The notes: generated from the letters alone by a model not told the origin. A stretch of 64,000 nucleotides of DNA from Enchytraeus crypticus (GCA_905160935.1 CAJHZI010000802.1:69501-133500); one strand, 5' to 3'. Positions 22,046 through 34,289 are shown, counted from the stretch's first letter. Made by a program: numbers and translations.

Positions 22046-22897
22046 TCAATGTGGAGGGTATAAAATTAACAAATGATTTTCTTCGCAAGTATCATTAGCA
22101 AAAAGTCGATCAGTTGAAGGATCATAGCAGAGATGATCGGGTGCTTTGAAGTAACGTGGTGTATCAACCTGACCTAGATAATTGAGGTCTGTGTCTAACA
22201 GTAGCACTCTGTTGTTATCTTTATCAGCCACAAATACGAGTTTATGTTTGTAGTCAATAGCTATTGAGCTCTGACAGAACGGCGTATCTTTATCTCCTCG
22301 TTCCTCTCCAGCATACGATTTTATGATTTGACCCTCAGAGTTGATCAGAGAGACTCTTCTCGAGGAGCTCAACCCGTGAAGTACGATGAACTGATCACGT
22401 GACAACTGAATAGTCTGCCAGGCGTCTACAGTGTTTCTATCAAATATTATTTCACGCAGCAGTTGACCCTCACTTGTGTACAGATCACAGCCACATGGTG
22501 ATGTCTTGTCGTTGAGCCTCCACACTGTAACAAGCACATTGTGCTCGTGCGTCACTGAGAGACCACGTGGCCGATGATTCCCTCCCTTGATCCAGTGTGT
22601 AACAGAGTTGTTGTTGTTGAGGTCGACTCTGTGGACATAGAAGCGTTTCCTCCAGTCACTGATATACAGAGCTTTGTTGTAGGAGCAACCAGCCAGACCT
22701 GCAGGTGACGTCATACCAGGAATTTTTATATCACGTGACGCTTTCAGACTGTGTGAGTCATACACGTTGACTTTTGACAGTTTATATCCTACCACAAAGA
22801 TCTCATCATCCACGACTGCTACTCCTCTGATCACCTCAGTCTTGATGCGTAAGATCCTATCCCCATTTCCTAAACGTACATAATACGGACGTTCCAA
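22046..22897 (-). CDS. NHL-repeat beta-propeller protein 1 (unit B)
   Basis: About 283 uninterrupted codons, closely similar to 2098-2982. Blade motifs include GVAVVDDEIFVVGY, KALYISDWRKRF, HRVDLNNNNS, RDQFIVLHGLSS, KLVFVADKDNNRVLLLDTDL and LCYDPSTDRLFAND. It differs from unit A by short internal deletions rather than frameshifts, which argues that both have been under coding constraint. As in A, the conserved start (LERPYYV) lacks an ATG and the open frame runs about 20 codons further 5' without one, so an upstream exon is likely. A soluble, probably cytosolic propeller; ligand unknown. Confidence 0.82.
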   Translation of the reverse strand: MERPYYVRLGNGDRILRIKTEVIRGVAVVDDEIFVVGYKLSKVNVYDSHSLKASRDIKIPGMTSPAGLAGCSYNKALYISDWRKRFYVHRVDLNNNNSVTHWIKGGNHRPRGLSVTHEHNVLVTVWRLNDKTSPCGCDLYTSEGQLLREIIFDRNTVDAWQTIQLSRDQFIVLHGLSSSRRVSLINSEGQIIKSYAGEERGDKDTPFCQSSIAIDYKHKLVFVADKDNNRVLLLDTDLNYLGQVDTPRYFKAPDHLCYDPSTDRLFANDTCEENHLLILYPPH

Positions 22898-23114
22898 CGG
22901 CCGTAAGGACGGATGCTTATTGACAGTTTTACTGATTGGGTGCTTTATTTAATTATTGATTGATTGAATGACTGCTTGGTTAAAGATACAGATAGGCAGG
23001 CAGGGTGATTAAATTAGTGTTAATATGAAATTAATATGTTCTTGCAAATTGATTTACTGAACGAGACCAGACTTATAGACTGAAAGATTTAGTTTAATGC
23101 TAATAAGATTAATA

Positions 23115-23300
23115 TTTCCTCACCTACAAACAGCCCGTCAGTTGATGAGGCACAGTCTCTTCCGTGACAAACTAAGTACTCCTTCGAGAAAATCGTAAGG
23201 TTTGCCTAGCTCACGGAATGCTTTCTGGACGTCTTATCTTTATTTATCTCAATACATATATCTTTCCGTAACAGGTATATTCCACGACACGGCTACGACC
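23115..23300 (-). pseudogene. Eroded third NHL copy (unit B)
   Basis: Matches 3245-3480: acaaacagcccgtcagttga at the 3' end, then cttccgtgacaaactaagta, then the ggaatgctttctgg segment. Frame destroyed. Confidence 0.72.
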
Positions 23301-23429
23301 ATTAAGACTTCAAATAAGAATTATATGAAGAATTCCACAAAACGGTTACAAGAGGAATCTTTAAAGTATAAATGATATGTCATTTTAATAGTATAGATAG
23401 GCAGAATAGTATGGGTAAACAGGATTGTT

Positions 23430-23660
23430 TTATCAGGGAATGACGCCCCTGCCCTCGAAGCTGAGGAAGGCATAGGAGGCTCACCTCCTCATAAGCAGAA
23501 TCTCCCAAGAATAATGGTATATCAAGAGGAATGTTATAGATGTTAATATGGATGTTCAGATCAGATATAACTGATCAGACAAATTATTGAAAAGTACAAT
23601 GAAGAGAAGGCGTTACACATGGAAGAAACCAGGAAGCACCGTAAGCGAGGGAAGATACCA
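23430..23660. mobile_element. RTE-derived fragments
   Basis: Antisense of a segment also at 50600-50740 (gggagattctgcttatga region) next to gatgttcagatcagatata, an RT fragment shared with 5400 and 26730. Rearranged and inactive. Confidence 0.55.
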
Positions 23661-23754
23661 GATAGACTATATTCTGATAAAGCAACGGTACCGGAATAGT
23701 CTGAAGAATTCAAGGAATGATGTTAGGAATTTTATGATGATCTAAAGATTCACT

Positions 23755-23839
23755 GGTGTGTGGACGTGAAGAGGAAAACGGAAGATAAAGATGGGTGGAG
23801 GCGTTATATACAATGGACCTGCCAGTAGGCAGTACACTA

Positions 23840-23877
<38 letters not shown>

Positions 23878-23878
23878 G
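23755..23878 (+). mobile_element. RTE LINE 3' end with (GA)n tail
   Basis: Reads tggacctgccagtaggcagt-acactaagaca followed by about 30 bp of GA. The preceding gtgaagaggaaaacggaag and gtggaggcgttata match the RTE coding end. Confidence 0.85.
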
Positions 23879-23897
23879 CAGGGTGATTGACAGATTT

Positions 23898-24716
23898 TTA
23901 AAATAACGATATTATTTGCTCACCTATTAACAGCCTGTTCGTTGATGAGTCATAGCAGAGAGCAGATGGGTGAGTGAAGAGACGTGGTATACGACATTTA
24001 CCTCTGAGTCTAAGATCAGCATCAAGACAAAGAACTCTGTGATTATAGTAGTCTGCTACAAATATTCGCCCTGCATTCTTTTCAACTGAGACAGAGATAG
24101 GGCCGTTCAGTCTATCATCTCCTCTTCCACTCTCAATACCAAATGATTTTATCATCTGCCCCTCAGTGTTGACCACGCAGACTCTATGGAGAGAATTGTT
24201 TTTTCCGTGACAAACTAGATATTCATTCGAAGGTAGTCGTAAAGTCTGCCACGCCCACTGAATGGTTTCATGAAACCTTATCTCAATCAATATATCACCG
24301 TTGTTGGTATATTCCACTGCACCGCTGCCTCCCTCATTACCGAACATTCCTTTGTCATTGATGACGGTAGTAACGAGAAGAGTGTGCTCAGCTGTCACTG
24401 ATAGACCTTCAGGCTTTAGATCCTCTCTCCTCACCCAGCGAGTGGTGGAGTTATGAGTGAGATCAACTCTGTGGACACAGTTGAGCTCATTGTCGCTGAT
24501 ATACAAAACTTTGTTATGCGAGCAGCCAGCGACACCTCTCGGTGACCTGAGGTCTGGTATATCTAGTCCAGGTGACACCTCCTTCATAGTGACTGAATCA
24601 TACACGCTGACTTGAGGTCTGTTCTCATGCACTCTGTAGATCTTATCACCTACGACTGTTATTCCTCGTATACTGCGGTCAATGAAGAATGAGCAATCCT
24701 GTCTCAGTTCAGCCAT
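23898..24716 (-). CDS. NHL-repeat beta-propeller protein 2 (unit B), intact
   Basis: 272 codons from a real ATG (MAELRQDCSFFIDRS) to TAA. Repeating motifs mark four to six blades: GITVVGDKIYRV, VSVYDSVTMKEV, VLYISDNELNCVHRVDL, LKPEGLSVTAEHTLLVTTV, NEYLVCHG, IFVADYYNHRVLCLDADL and HPSALCYDSSTNRLLIGE. No RING or coiled coil in this exon. It is the only copy of gene 2 with both ends intact: A has a stop and C has lost its upstream DNA. Near the end, TTAATAG|gtgagc would also serve as a 5' splice site and is kept in all copies, so a downstream exon is possible. Paralogous to gene 1 at low identity. Confidence 0.85.
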   Translation of the reverse strand: MAELRQDCSFFIDRSIRGITVVGDKIYRVHENRPQVSVYDSVTMKEVSPGLDIPDLRSPRGVAGCSHNKVLYISDNELNCVHRVDLTHNSTTRWVRREDLKPEGLSVTAEHTLLVTTVINDKGMFGNEGGSGAVEYTNNGDILIEIRFHETIQWAWQTLRLPSNEYLVCHGKNNSLHRVCVVNTEGQMIKSFGIESGRGDDRLNGPISVSVEKNAGRIFVADYYNHRVLCLDADLRLRGKCRIPRLFTHPSALCYDSSTNRLLIGEQIISLF

Positions 24717-25513
24717 CTTGATGTCAAACTCAGCGTTAGTATATAAACATGTAGAGCTTGTATTCGACAGTACATTTCTGTTATTTTAATTTTTATTAAC
24801 AAGGAAAACTTATACACATGTCACTTTTGGCCCTGACACTTACATCAGTATCATGGCCGAAGTCGGTCTTCGAGACTCCTTTACAGAAAGAATTCAATAC
24901 TAATAACAATTGACTAAATAATGACTAGTTTAATTATGATTAACTGTATGGATTACAAAGTCCACATAATATCTAGCCTTCGGCACAGATTATTGTATAT
25001 ACTTAATTTTTGCTAAATATAGACGTAAAATTCCAATAACTTCATATTCCATAGGCGTTAACTTGTGTTAATATTTTGGGTAAAAGTGAATTCATATTCT
25101 CTAGTAGGCTATATTCGTCGCTTCAGAACATCCAATTCAAACCTTAATATCTGTCGAATTTTATTATTTTTTGACGTAATCTTTCAGCTACATGATTAGG
25201 AAAATCTACAAAAAGTCATAACTTTTTGTAATTGCTAGACATAATTTCGATGTTAACATTTAAATTTCTAAAAATTTCTTACATTTTCACCCCGGGAACA
25301 GCAAATATATTCTGTGAATTTAATTAAAGCACCACCAAGAAGTGGTGTAACTTCTTCTTCTCCTTCAGTGCACTGCTAAGTGGCAGGTTCAAGGTACATA
25401 TTCATACTCAAAGTCTGTTTTCTCGCTCCATAAGAGCACCCTTTAGATCAACAAGTTAATCCTTTCACAAAGTCTATGCCTTATCAAACACTCATGTAGC
25501 CTATAGTTTGGGT
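24636..25513. repeat. Near-identical tract shared with 4290-5190
   Basis: See the unit A entry. Here the tract is followed by a second, diverged copy of the same segment (25511-25960, from gggtaaaagtgaattcatat). Unit B therefore has a young copy next to its own older one. Confidence 0.85.
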
Positions 25514-25959
25514 AAAAGTGAATTCATATTCTCTTGTAGGCCTATATTCTACGCTTCAGAACATCCTATTAAATGCTTAATATCTGGCGTATTTAATTAT
25601 TATTTGTGACAAAATATTTAAGCTACATGTTTAGGAAAATCTATAAAAAAAACACTTAAAGCATCAAATGAGAACTTTTTATAATTGCTAAATATAATTT
25701 CTATGTTGAAATTAAAATTTCTAAAAATTTCTTACATTTTCACCCCGATAACAGCAAATTTATTCTGTGAATTTAATTAAAGCAACGCCAAGAAGTGCAG
25801 TATCTTCGTCGTCTTCTTCAGTGAACTGCCATTTTGCAGGTTTAAGGTACATATTCATACTCAAAATCTGAACTCTTTCTCCATAAGACCGCTCCTTAGA
25901 TCAACAAGTTAATCCCTTCGTAAAGTATATACCTTATCAAAATATTATATAGCCTTTAG

Positions 25960-26290
25960 CTTTGGAAAAGTTTGGTCTTGGAGGTGGTTGCCCGTTGTTC
26001 TCCTAAGTTAGAAAGTATATGCCTTTTCAAAACCTTATATAGCCATTAGCTTGGGTAAAGTGTGGCTTCTGAGGTGGTTTCCCGTTTTCCTCCTCAGTTA
26101 GCTGGATTAATTGCCATTTAATCCTGGGGGAAAAGATTTCATGGTGAGGTGGTCCTCTCTTGCCATCCTCAGCTCCTGCCTTAGTAGCCTCATACGAACA
26201 CGCAGCAGATTGTTTGCGGTTGCCCTATTCTTCAATACGATTAGAGTGCTACTGTTGTCCATGACAACATTCAGTGGTCCAACCACACCC
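25960..26290 (-). repeat. SINE-B with an inserted LINE-tail scrap
   Basis: Reverse complement of the SINE-B 5' half (35375), with gccatcctcagctcctgcct and gcagattgtttgcggttgcc. It is interrupted at about 26237-26277 by gattagagtgctactgttgt, a piece of the L2-like LINE tail. The open frames on both strands here are by-products. Confidence 0.75.
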
Positions 26291-27640
26291 GAGTACGTCA
26301 CGGGGGTGGAGTATCTAGAAGCAGAGATATCAATAGAGGAAGTCGAGAAGAGAAAGCCGCCAAACAAATGAAGAAAAATAAACATCAGGAGTTTGTAAGA
26401 TATCAGCAGAACTGCTACAGAATACGGGAGTATAGGCCTACACGGCGAAGTGGCTTCATCGAGTAATCAAGTCAGTGTAGAAGAATGAAGAAATGCTGAC
26501 AGATTGGTGGAAAGCAGTCATTATTCTTTTTCCACAAGAAAGGAGACCGACAGGAGTGCAATAGTTCAAGTGGAATAAGTCTATTAAGTGTACCGGGTAA
26601 AGTGTTCATAGGAGTCATATTAAATAGTGTTGCAGAAGATAGAATTAATAATCATAATAATAGAATTGCAAAAAGGGTGGATGAAGCTTTAAGGGAGAAT
26701 CAATGTGGTTTCAGAAAAGGACGAGGATGTTCAGATCAGATATAACTGATCAGACAAATTATTGAAAAGGAGCTAGAATACAATGAAGAAACACTAATGT
26801 GTCTCGCAGTAAGCTCTCCCTTGGAGAGCCTACTGTGTGAGAATGATTGAGAGGTGGCTCTAGAGAAATTAACTTAGAGGACCAAGTAGATGACCGCATA
26901 GAGGGAGGCTGCATCACTTATAATAAGTAACTTATAACCTTTTCCCGGGGAAGTGATAGTCTTGTATGTCAGAGAAGCTGCCTTGTAAATTCCAAAAAGC
27001 TGCCAGTTCGTCGCATTGCGCTTATATTGCTAAAACCTAACTCACAGTCCTAACCCTAACCCCTAACCCTATCAGGGCCTAACTCTAGTCCTTAACATAA
27101 TCAGTAAATTTGAAAATGTAAAAATATACTTTACAAATATGTTGACAAAAGTTGCGTGAGCAGAAATCTAACCCCGTACGACATGATCTAAAGCCTGACG
27201 CCCTAACCATTAATATAAGGCAAATGTCGATCAACTACCGCTTAACAGTAGCCGCTCCACTAACATCAGCCGATGCATAAATAGCTATAGGCTACAGGCC
27301 CTGGCGGCTCACAGGCTGTTGAACTACATTACACTGTACACGTAATACGTAATACAGCCTCTGTAGCTAAATTGTTAGTAGCGCTATCATCAGGAACAAA
27401 GAGCATGTCTTGCACCGGCTTCTTCCGCCGCTTAACTTACTTTAGGCTCAATGAGAGGGCTCATCCTTTCTCTTTAACGTCTAAGCCCTTACCATTGGTG
27501 GATAAGAACTTTATAATAAGAATACTACATAAAGACTCATATTAAGTCTAATTTGTATATGTGTTTTTTTGCTTTCTGTTCTGCTTTTTTGTTTAGGCCT
27601 ATGTGTAAGTTTTCTGTGGTATGTCAGATTTCATGTATTA
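26291..27640. other. RTE fragment and interspersed repeats, no gene
   Basis: 26450-26810 is an RTE reverse-transcriptase fragment (CGFRKGRGCSDQI in one frame, with stops). 26815-27640 matches 7200-7960 of unit A and contains telomere-like ccctaaccctaacccctaac words at 27050-27085. No conserved coding frame. Confidence 0.65.
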
Positions 27641-27644
27641 AACG

Positions 27645-27690
<46 letters not shown>

Positions 27691-28434
27691 ATGTATATAT
27701 ATAATATAACGAATATTATATATATATATATATAATATATATATAAATATATATTATATATATATAATATATATATATGTATATGTATATATATAATATA
27801 ACGATTATTATATATATATATATATATATATACATATAGACTTCATTTCACCAATATATGGTAGATTCAAACAAATAAAAAAATTAAAAAGTAAAGTAAA
27901 CGAAAAGAGATAAAACTTATCCCATCCTATTATTACATTTTAAAAATGAGCATGATTTTTCAATTTCTCTCGAAGTTCATCAAAGAATATAATATCGGGT
28001 ATTTACATGAGCGGTAAATGAATAATGAATAAAACGGTCTTATTCTTTAAACCTGAGGTAATAAAGTTATTGACGTAATAACTTACTAATAGATGTAATA
28101 CTAATAGACGTAATAGATGATCGCTATGTCTACATGTGTGTTTTTGCACAAGTGTGAGAGATGACCTAATATATTACGTCAAAGTTGAAATTTGAATTCC
28201 ATATGCTAAGAAAAGCCGAATAAGCTGTATTCACTTATGACATGGGCCTACCTGCAAAGCATTGTTCCTTTTTGTTTAGCGTTAATTTAATTTTTCGCTA
28301 ATATAAGTCAAAATGAGAAGCTAAGCTTAAACAAATGCTTGTTCTTTAACCAGAAAATATAGGAAGCTAAAAGTGAAAGTTTCATCCTACTAACAATAGA
28401 TGTCTAGACACAGGCTCTGGGCTTTGCCATATAT

Positions 28435-28482
<48 letters not shown>

Positions 28483-28707
28483 TGTATATATATATATACA
28501 TTATATATATACATTATATATATATATATATAATGTATATATATAACGTATATATATATATATACAGTATATATATACATGTATATATATTGGCCTATAT
28601 ATATATATTACATACAGTGTATATATATTTTACATATATATATATATATATATATATGTAGGCCTATATATATATATATATATTATATATATATATATAT
28701 ATTTTAC

Positions 28708-28749
<42 letters not shown>

Positions 28750-28770
28750 ATGTGTGTGTGTGTGTGTCTT
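27645..28770. repeat. (TA)n-rich tracts
   Basis: TA microsatellites at 27645-27835 and 28430-28730, with a (TG)n run at 28730-28765. The 600 bp between has no gene signal. At the unit A position of the first tract lies the 7996 transposon. Confidence 0.93.
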
Positions 28771-29199
28771 CGTAATTACTATAATTAGCACTGGCAGTTA
28801 CATATAATTTAATTGTATTATTTTCATATATTTCACATACTTTAATTTTTCTTACTATACTGCAAATAAATGTTTAATTTATAAATTATCAAATTTTATA
28901 TCAAATGTTCATTTAAAAACGCATCATTCGCACATTTATTTCTTTTTTATTTGCTTTCTTATTCATGTATTGTAATATACAGTTAGGGATTCAGACACTC
29001 TTCGTTTTTAGGGATATGGTAAAAATTTCATTTACGTTGATAATAATTTCTTTTACTTTATCCTTTTATGGTTAATTATTCTACTAACCACTAATTAACC
29101 ACTTTTTTTTTTTTTTTTTCACATCAATAAATGTTACGACAGTTTATGGGAAATCTTCACTAGAAATATTCTAGCAACATATTTATCAGAAGCAAATAT

Positions 29200-29445
29200 T
29201 AAAAATGCGGAGTTTACTAGCTCAGTTGGTTTAGCTTGCGAGCCGATTAACGAAGTTAAACTACGTCGGGCCCGGTTCGTATAATTTATGGGCCTTGAAA
29301 GCCCGAATGCTGACAAGTTTGAATAGAAATATCAGAAAGTTCCAAGATTAGCCGTAATCTTCGCTTACCACAATGTACTACTCTGCATTGTACAGTATAT
29401 ATGGACCAAGATTAGTAATATTCATAGAAAGAAGGAAATAACGAA
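29200..29445 (+). repeat. tRNA-headed SINE (5S-SINE body), unit B
   Basis: Head ggagtttactagctcagttg-gtttagcttgcgagcc is tRNA-like, with a B-box-like cccggttcgtata. The body shares taccacaatg, ttgtacagtatatatgg, gattagtaatatt and agaaggaaataacgaaa with the 5S-headed SINEs. Confidence 0.68.
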
Positions 29446-29916
29446 AAATTATTAAAATAAAACTATTAAAAACTATAAAGCTAAAAACCGGTAGGCCTAA
29501 TGCACGACTAATTCAGTAAAAATATCTGATATGAACATTTGGAGTATGTTGTTTGTAGTGAATTTGTTGATGTTTTAAAAATACTCGTATTTGTACGCTT
29601 ACAAGTACAATACGCCAGTTGAAATAGAGCAAAATGGAATAATTGATTAGAAATGCTAAATTAAGAAATCTTATATAACTGCCCACAACCAGCGCCTTAT
29701 AAAAGAACTAAAAGGTTGGATAGACTGATTGATATAAACTAATTCTTGCTCTATTATAAAATCGTCTGCCTCTGTCAGATTCAGATTTAGTACGTCGCCT
29801 AAAAAAAAGATTTTGCCTCCGCGAATCGGCAATTCTAAAAGTTTGGGAAAAAAGGTTAAATTTTCTCAAAATTACTTTGAGATAGAATACTAAAAGTTTA
29901 CAGTTGTGTGTATCAG

Positions 29917-31406
29917 GTCTGTTCATGGCAATTATTGTTGGTATCGTGCTTGGCATTCTGTTCGGAGCCGCAATGCTCATCATGGTCTTCCCCATAAGAC
30001 TCAGGTAGGTCAAGGTCTTCCTCGTAAGAGTCAGGTAAGTCAAGGTCTTCCTCTCTAGACTCAGGTAGGTCAAGGTCTTTCTCTGTAGATTCATGTAGGT
30101 CAAGGTCTTCCTCTCTAGACTCAGGTAGATCTAGGTTTTCCTCTCTAGGCTCTTGTAGGTGAAGGTCTTCCTCTTTAGACTCAGGTAGGTCAAGGTCTTC
30201 CTCTCTAGATCCATGTAGGTCAAGGTCTTCCTCTCTAGACTCAGGTAGATCTAGGTCTTCCTCTCTAGACTCTGGTACGTCAAGGTCTTCCTCTCTAGAC
30301 TAAGGTAAGTCAAGGTCTTCCTCAGTAGACCCAGGTAGATCGTTTTATTATTCAATCAACTTATGACAGGCTGCATTCTCTCCAAATATTCGCTGACTAT
30401 TTCTTGATCTGCTTGGAATTTTGTCACCCCGCCATTAAAAAATATAACAATAGGACACTAAATATTTAATCAACTTTATTTCATTATTACATTTCATGAA
30501 ACTTTCCCACTATTTATATTTAATTTTATTAAAATACTTAACTAACTAAAAGTGCTCCTTTATTCAACGTAGATTACTGCTATTTTCATTGGAAATGCTC
30601 GACTAGATGAATCTATTTAGTGGAACACTATGGCAGATTCCGCTCTAAAGATCGGTAAGAGTTCTAAGCGAGAAATTGGTTCTTTCTCTTGTCGTGTTAT
30701 ACCTATCACATTTTTGAAATGAGTTGAGAGCATAACAAACACTTGAAGATTTTACGTAACGCTCACTTTAAAATTTTCCGTGAATACATCTAAATAGATG
30801 GAAACACACGTTAAATATTCAGTAAATATTTAATTAAAAATTAATTTAAATATTTGATGTCATTGATTCAGGCACAGGCGGATGAGTGTTAACAAGTCAC
30901 GTGCTCTCCTACACACTGGCTGTTCTCCAAGATCTCGTGACCTAGCAACACTTCGACCCTCTGACTGCGACCCTACAGGTTCAAGCCTGGACGAGGCTTG
31001 TTCCAGAGTTAGGCGAGGTCACAGCCCAGGACTTAGCATGCCCAAACAATGCCCTATCCATGAAGCTTCAAGCCCATATCAGCCGAGCCACCAATGCCCA
31101 TGTGGTCACGATCTCTCTAATTACAAAGTGGGGTTTTGCTGTTCCCTAGATTCAACTTATTCAGTAGAATCAGGTTGCCATGTGGGGTTTCCCTGCCACA
31201 CTGCAGGGCCATTTAGTCCATTAGGAACGTGCAATCATCATTCCAGTGTCCTCTCTTCCCTGCATGTCAACCCGGACTGTGAACATTTCAACATTTCTCA
31301 ATCGTTTGGAGATCATCTCACTGAATGTCCTTCCACTCGAGGTTGTCTCACTGAATGCACTTCTTCAGAGAGAAATTGTGATGAAAGAAAGGAAATGATA
31401 ACGTAA
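29917..31406 (+). CDS. Single-pass membrane protein, 3' exons (unit B)
   Basis: Orthologous exons to unit A. The helix exon 29917-30004 has acceptor gtgtatcag and donor TCAG|gtaggt, encodes LFMAIIVGIVLGILFGAAML and on, and ends FPIRLR. Exon 30872-31406 begins RHRRMSVNKSRALLHTGCSP. Phases again fit (2 then 1). Over about 164 tail residues there are no indels against unit A despite many substitutions. The tail ends early here: ATGATAACG is followed by TAA where unit A has TCA, removing about 40 C-terminal residues. Conserved splice sites and frame support a real gene family. No known domain recognised and upstream exons not located. Confidence 0.7.
29985..30345 (+). repeat. 30-bp splice-donor array after the TM exon (unit B)
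   Basis: Twelve units in exact 30-bp register from 30005: gtaggt, gtaagt, gtaggt, gtaggt, gtagat, gtaggt, gtaggt, gtaggt, gtagat, gtacgt, gtaagt, gtagat. Most are preceded by cag or close variants, and each unit repeats the exon-end word ggtcttcctc. Unit A has about seven units. Confidence 0.92.
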
Positions 31407-32389
31407 GCGAAAGATGTTGAGATATCACATGGCAGAGACAGTAGTATTGAAGATATGACGTCAGCATACGTTTTAGGGACGTCAACAAAAAAATTTATGA
31501 CATCATCATTTCAACAGAGACAGTCGTAGAATTTCGAAATAAAACTCGAAGTAATGACGTCACCTCAACAAATCTCAATAAATCTCTGGGACCTTTCAGA
31601 GAAAGGTGAGCTCATAGCATAGACTCTCTCATCTTTCTTCCGCTCATACACACAGTAGGACTACGTCACCGCATAAACTAATGACGTCGGTCCTGAGCTG
31701 CTGCTCTTCAACGAATAATTGCAGAGGTTGTTCCAATACACCAGGCAGACGTTCTGAGGCATTTAATACTGCTTGCATGTCATTTTAAAAAAACTTTTTA
31801 ATCATTTCACACAATGTTGTTACAAAATTTCACGCTATATAGAAATTCATATGAAATGAAAATGGACACAAAGGTACGAAGACTCTATCGTGCGCCCTTA
31901 TAAAAGAATAAAAGAATTAAGTAACATTGCAATATCACAGAATAGCAATTACAACATATCAATGATCACTTTATTTCTATATTCTAAAACACATCATCTA
32001 AAGTAGCGATTGTAAGAGAAGCATAAGTGAAGGTTACGTCTGCGAAAGTTGTGTATATGACATACTTCAAAGATTAGACGAGTAAGGTAGTTAATTGCAC
32101 GCGGATTAGCAATCTCTCACCTTCTTTCATAACTGCTTCGAATCCGACGTGTTCGAAAAGTTAGACAAAAGTCAATATTTGCTTGGACTCATATGAATAG
32201 AATTCAATACAAAAAAATTAATATCTAATTGCTTGCAAAGCAATACAGCGCTCGTGACGTAATCCGAGATTCTCCATATCATCGTAAAAGTAAAGCGAAT
32301 GATATTCAGCAGCTGCAAAATCTGATCATTTATTTACTGCACGTATATTAATTAGCTACAACATTTCGAGCAGTTGTTATATAACAATA
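31407..32389. other. 3' flank of the membrane-protein gene (unit B)
   Basis: Homologous to 12688-13535. Contains tgacgtcag and tgacgtcacc words. No gene seen. Confidence 0.5.
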
Positions 32390-32530
32390 CCCTGTGTTGT
32401 CCGGGTTGTTGAAGAATTGACCAACCGGTGACTACACGAGTCGTAGAAGGCGACAAAAGCGCTAAGATCCACACCAACGTCAGAAAGGACATTCGGTTGG
32501 TGAGCGCCTAGGCTCCAGAATTTGCTACAT
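32390..32530 (+). repeat. SINE-B-type head
   Basis: Reads ccctgtgttgtccgggttgt-tgaagaattg, then gagtcgtagaaggcgac, the 5' segment of the SINE-B family. Inserted only in unit B. Confidence 0.6.
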
Positions 32531-32919
32531 AATTTAAACGAATATGAGAGACTTTGATACGGTATGGGAGAAAGACGATTGGAGAAGATTCATTCGTATC
32601 CCGACCCATATTGAGTGTATATAGCATCCACGATTGATAATAGCAATAATATAATTATATTATATTACTGCATTTTTTTACTATTAACTTCGATTAGCAA
32701 ATGTCGAAAAATTAGTCTACTCCTCGCATGTTTGTCTGTCTCTCTCTCTCGCTCTCTCTCTCTCGGTCTCTCAGTGAACTGTCTGTCGAAAGGTTCATGC
32801 CATTTATTCTAACACTTTCTACTCAACTCAGCACTTGTTGCTTAAATTCCTTTTATCAAACACGAGGTTCTTTACACCGGGGTAAACAAAATAATTAAAA
32901 ATAATAATAATAATCTGAG

Positions 32920-33115
32920 TCAATTTCTAGAGCGCTGTCATGGCCGGTGCCCGGTCTTCAAGACCGCTTTGCAGGTTCCTGACAGGTTATTATTAATCCA
33001 GGTCAGTCAAGTAATGATATCCATCATTACTTGACTGACCTGGACTTTGAACACAGGCCATTAATATCCGAGGCGAACACTCTAACCGTTACGCCACATT
33101 CCCTCCCCAGAAAAA
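32920..33115 (-). repeat. tRNA-derived SINE-C (unit B)
   Basis: Internally deleted copy of the element at 14280: the same head (tctaaccgttacgccacatt on the plus strand) and body (agagcgctgtcatggccggt). Confidence 0.8.
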
Positions 33116-33194
33116 CTCCAGATAGTTGATTGCGCTTAATTCCAACAGCAACGCTCCAAGAGGTAAGGTGTTAAACTGAGTTGAGTTGAATAAA

Positions 33195-33265
33195 TGGCAT
33201 TAACCTGTCCACAGACAGTTCACTGAGAGAGCGAGAGAGAGAGAGAGCGAGAGAAAGAGAGAGAT
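33195..33265 (+). mobile_element. RTE LINE 3' end with (GA)n tail
   Basis: Reads aacctgtccacagacagttc-actgagagagc. Compared with the usual cctgccagtaggcag, both sides of the hairpin have changed (CTGTC with GACAG), preserving pairing. Confidence 0.75.
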
Positions 33266-33779
33266 AGAGAAACATGCGAAAAGTAGACTAAATTTTCGAC
33301 ATTTGCTAATAGAAGTTAATAGTCAAATAATGTAATAATATAAGTCAAAATATACCAATATAATATAAAAATTATAACAGTAAAGGTTTAACGTCCGTTT
33401 CCTGGTACAAGGATGATGTCATGAACATAATAATATAATAATTTGATAATATAAGTCAATAATCGAAATCATGCTCTCTCATCATGTATTGCTCGAATGA
33501 ATTTTATCAAACTTAGGGTTCTTTACACCGAGAGAAAATAAAAATAAAAACAATAATAGACCTACTAGTACTTATTAGTTCTAATAAACGGCAACTTCTA
33601 CAGCAGTGTCATGGGCGGTAACCGGTCTTCGAGACTGATTTATAGGTATGATTGAAGGAGGCGTTAACTACTCCTCACGTGTATCTTAGAAAAGATATAA
33701 ATTACTTTCAACTGTAAAATACAAAAAGCTAAAAATTCCCAGTCACGAATAATAGAAAAGACCTGCTTCTCTATGGCAG

Positions 33780-33795
33780 ACACTAAGCATACCTC

Positions 33796-33834
<39 letters not shown>

Positions 33835-33870
33835 TTCTTAGTGCACTGCCTACTCGCATGTCCACGGTAT
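33780..33870 (-). mobile_element. RTE LINE 3' end with (CT)n
   Basis: CT microsatellite then cttagtgcactgcctactcg-catgtccacggtatat. Orthologue of 15820. Confidence 0.78.
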
Positions 33871-34279
33871 ATAACAGAAAATCTTTATATTTTTATAATA
33901 CATTTCAGTCTCATACTCCTGCCGCTACGTTGTATTAATACCCCGGAGGCTGAATTTAAAACAGCCCTTTGGTCTCAACCAGATTTACGGTAGAGCGCGT
34001 TTGTGTCAACTTCTGCTAACAAACAACTGAACTACATGAGAGTCAATCCGAGATTTACAGTAAGTCAGGTCGAGAGAGCTGTGAGGTGATGATTTACACA
34101 TTTATATGTAGTTAGGTACACATTGGTCGGTTTTTAGGCACACGACAAGATTTATTGCGGGAGAAGCTTGATGTTTGATCAGACAACGAACACGTCGATC
34201 AACCAGTCGAGCTGTGGAGGAATCAACTCAGACCAGGTGTGACTGTAGTCAATTGAGCTATCAACCAAATAGCCACTGC

Positions 34280-34289
34280 AGGGTAGTGC

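Noticed and set aside
26107-26385. Overlapping frames on both strands
   Set aside because: Inside a reversed SINE-B with a LINE-tail insertion.
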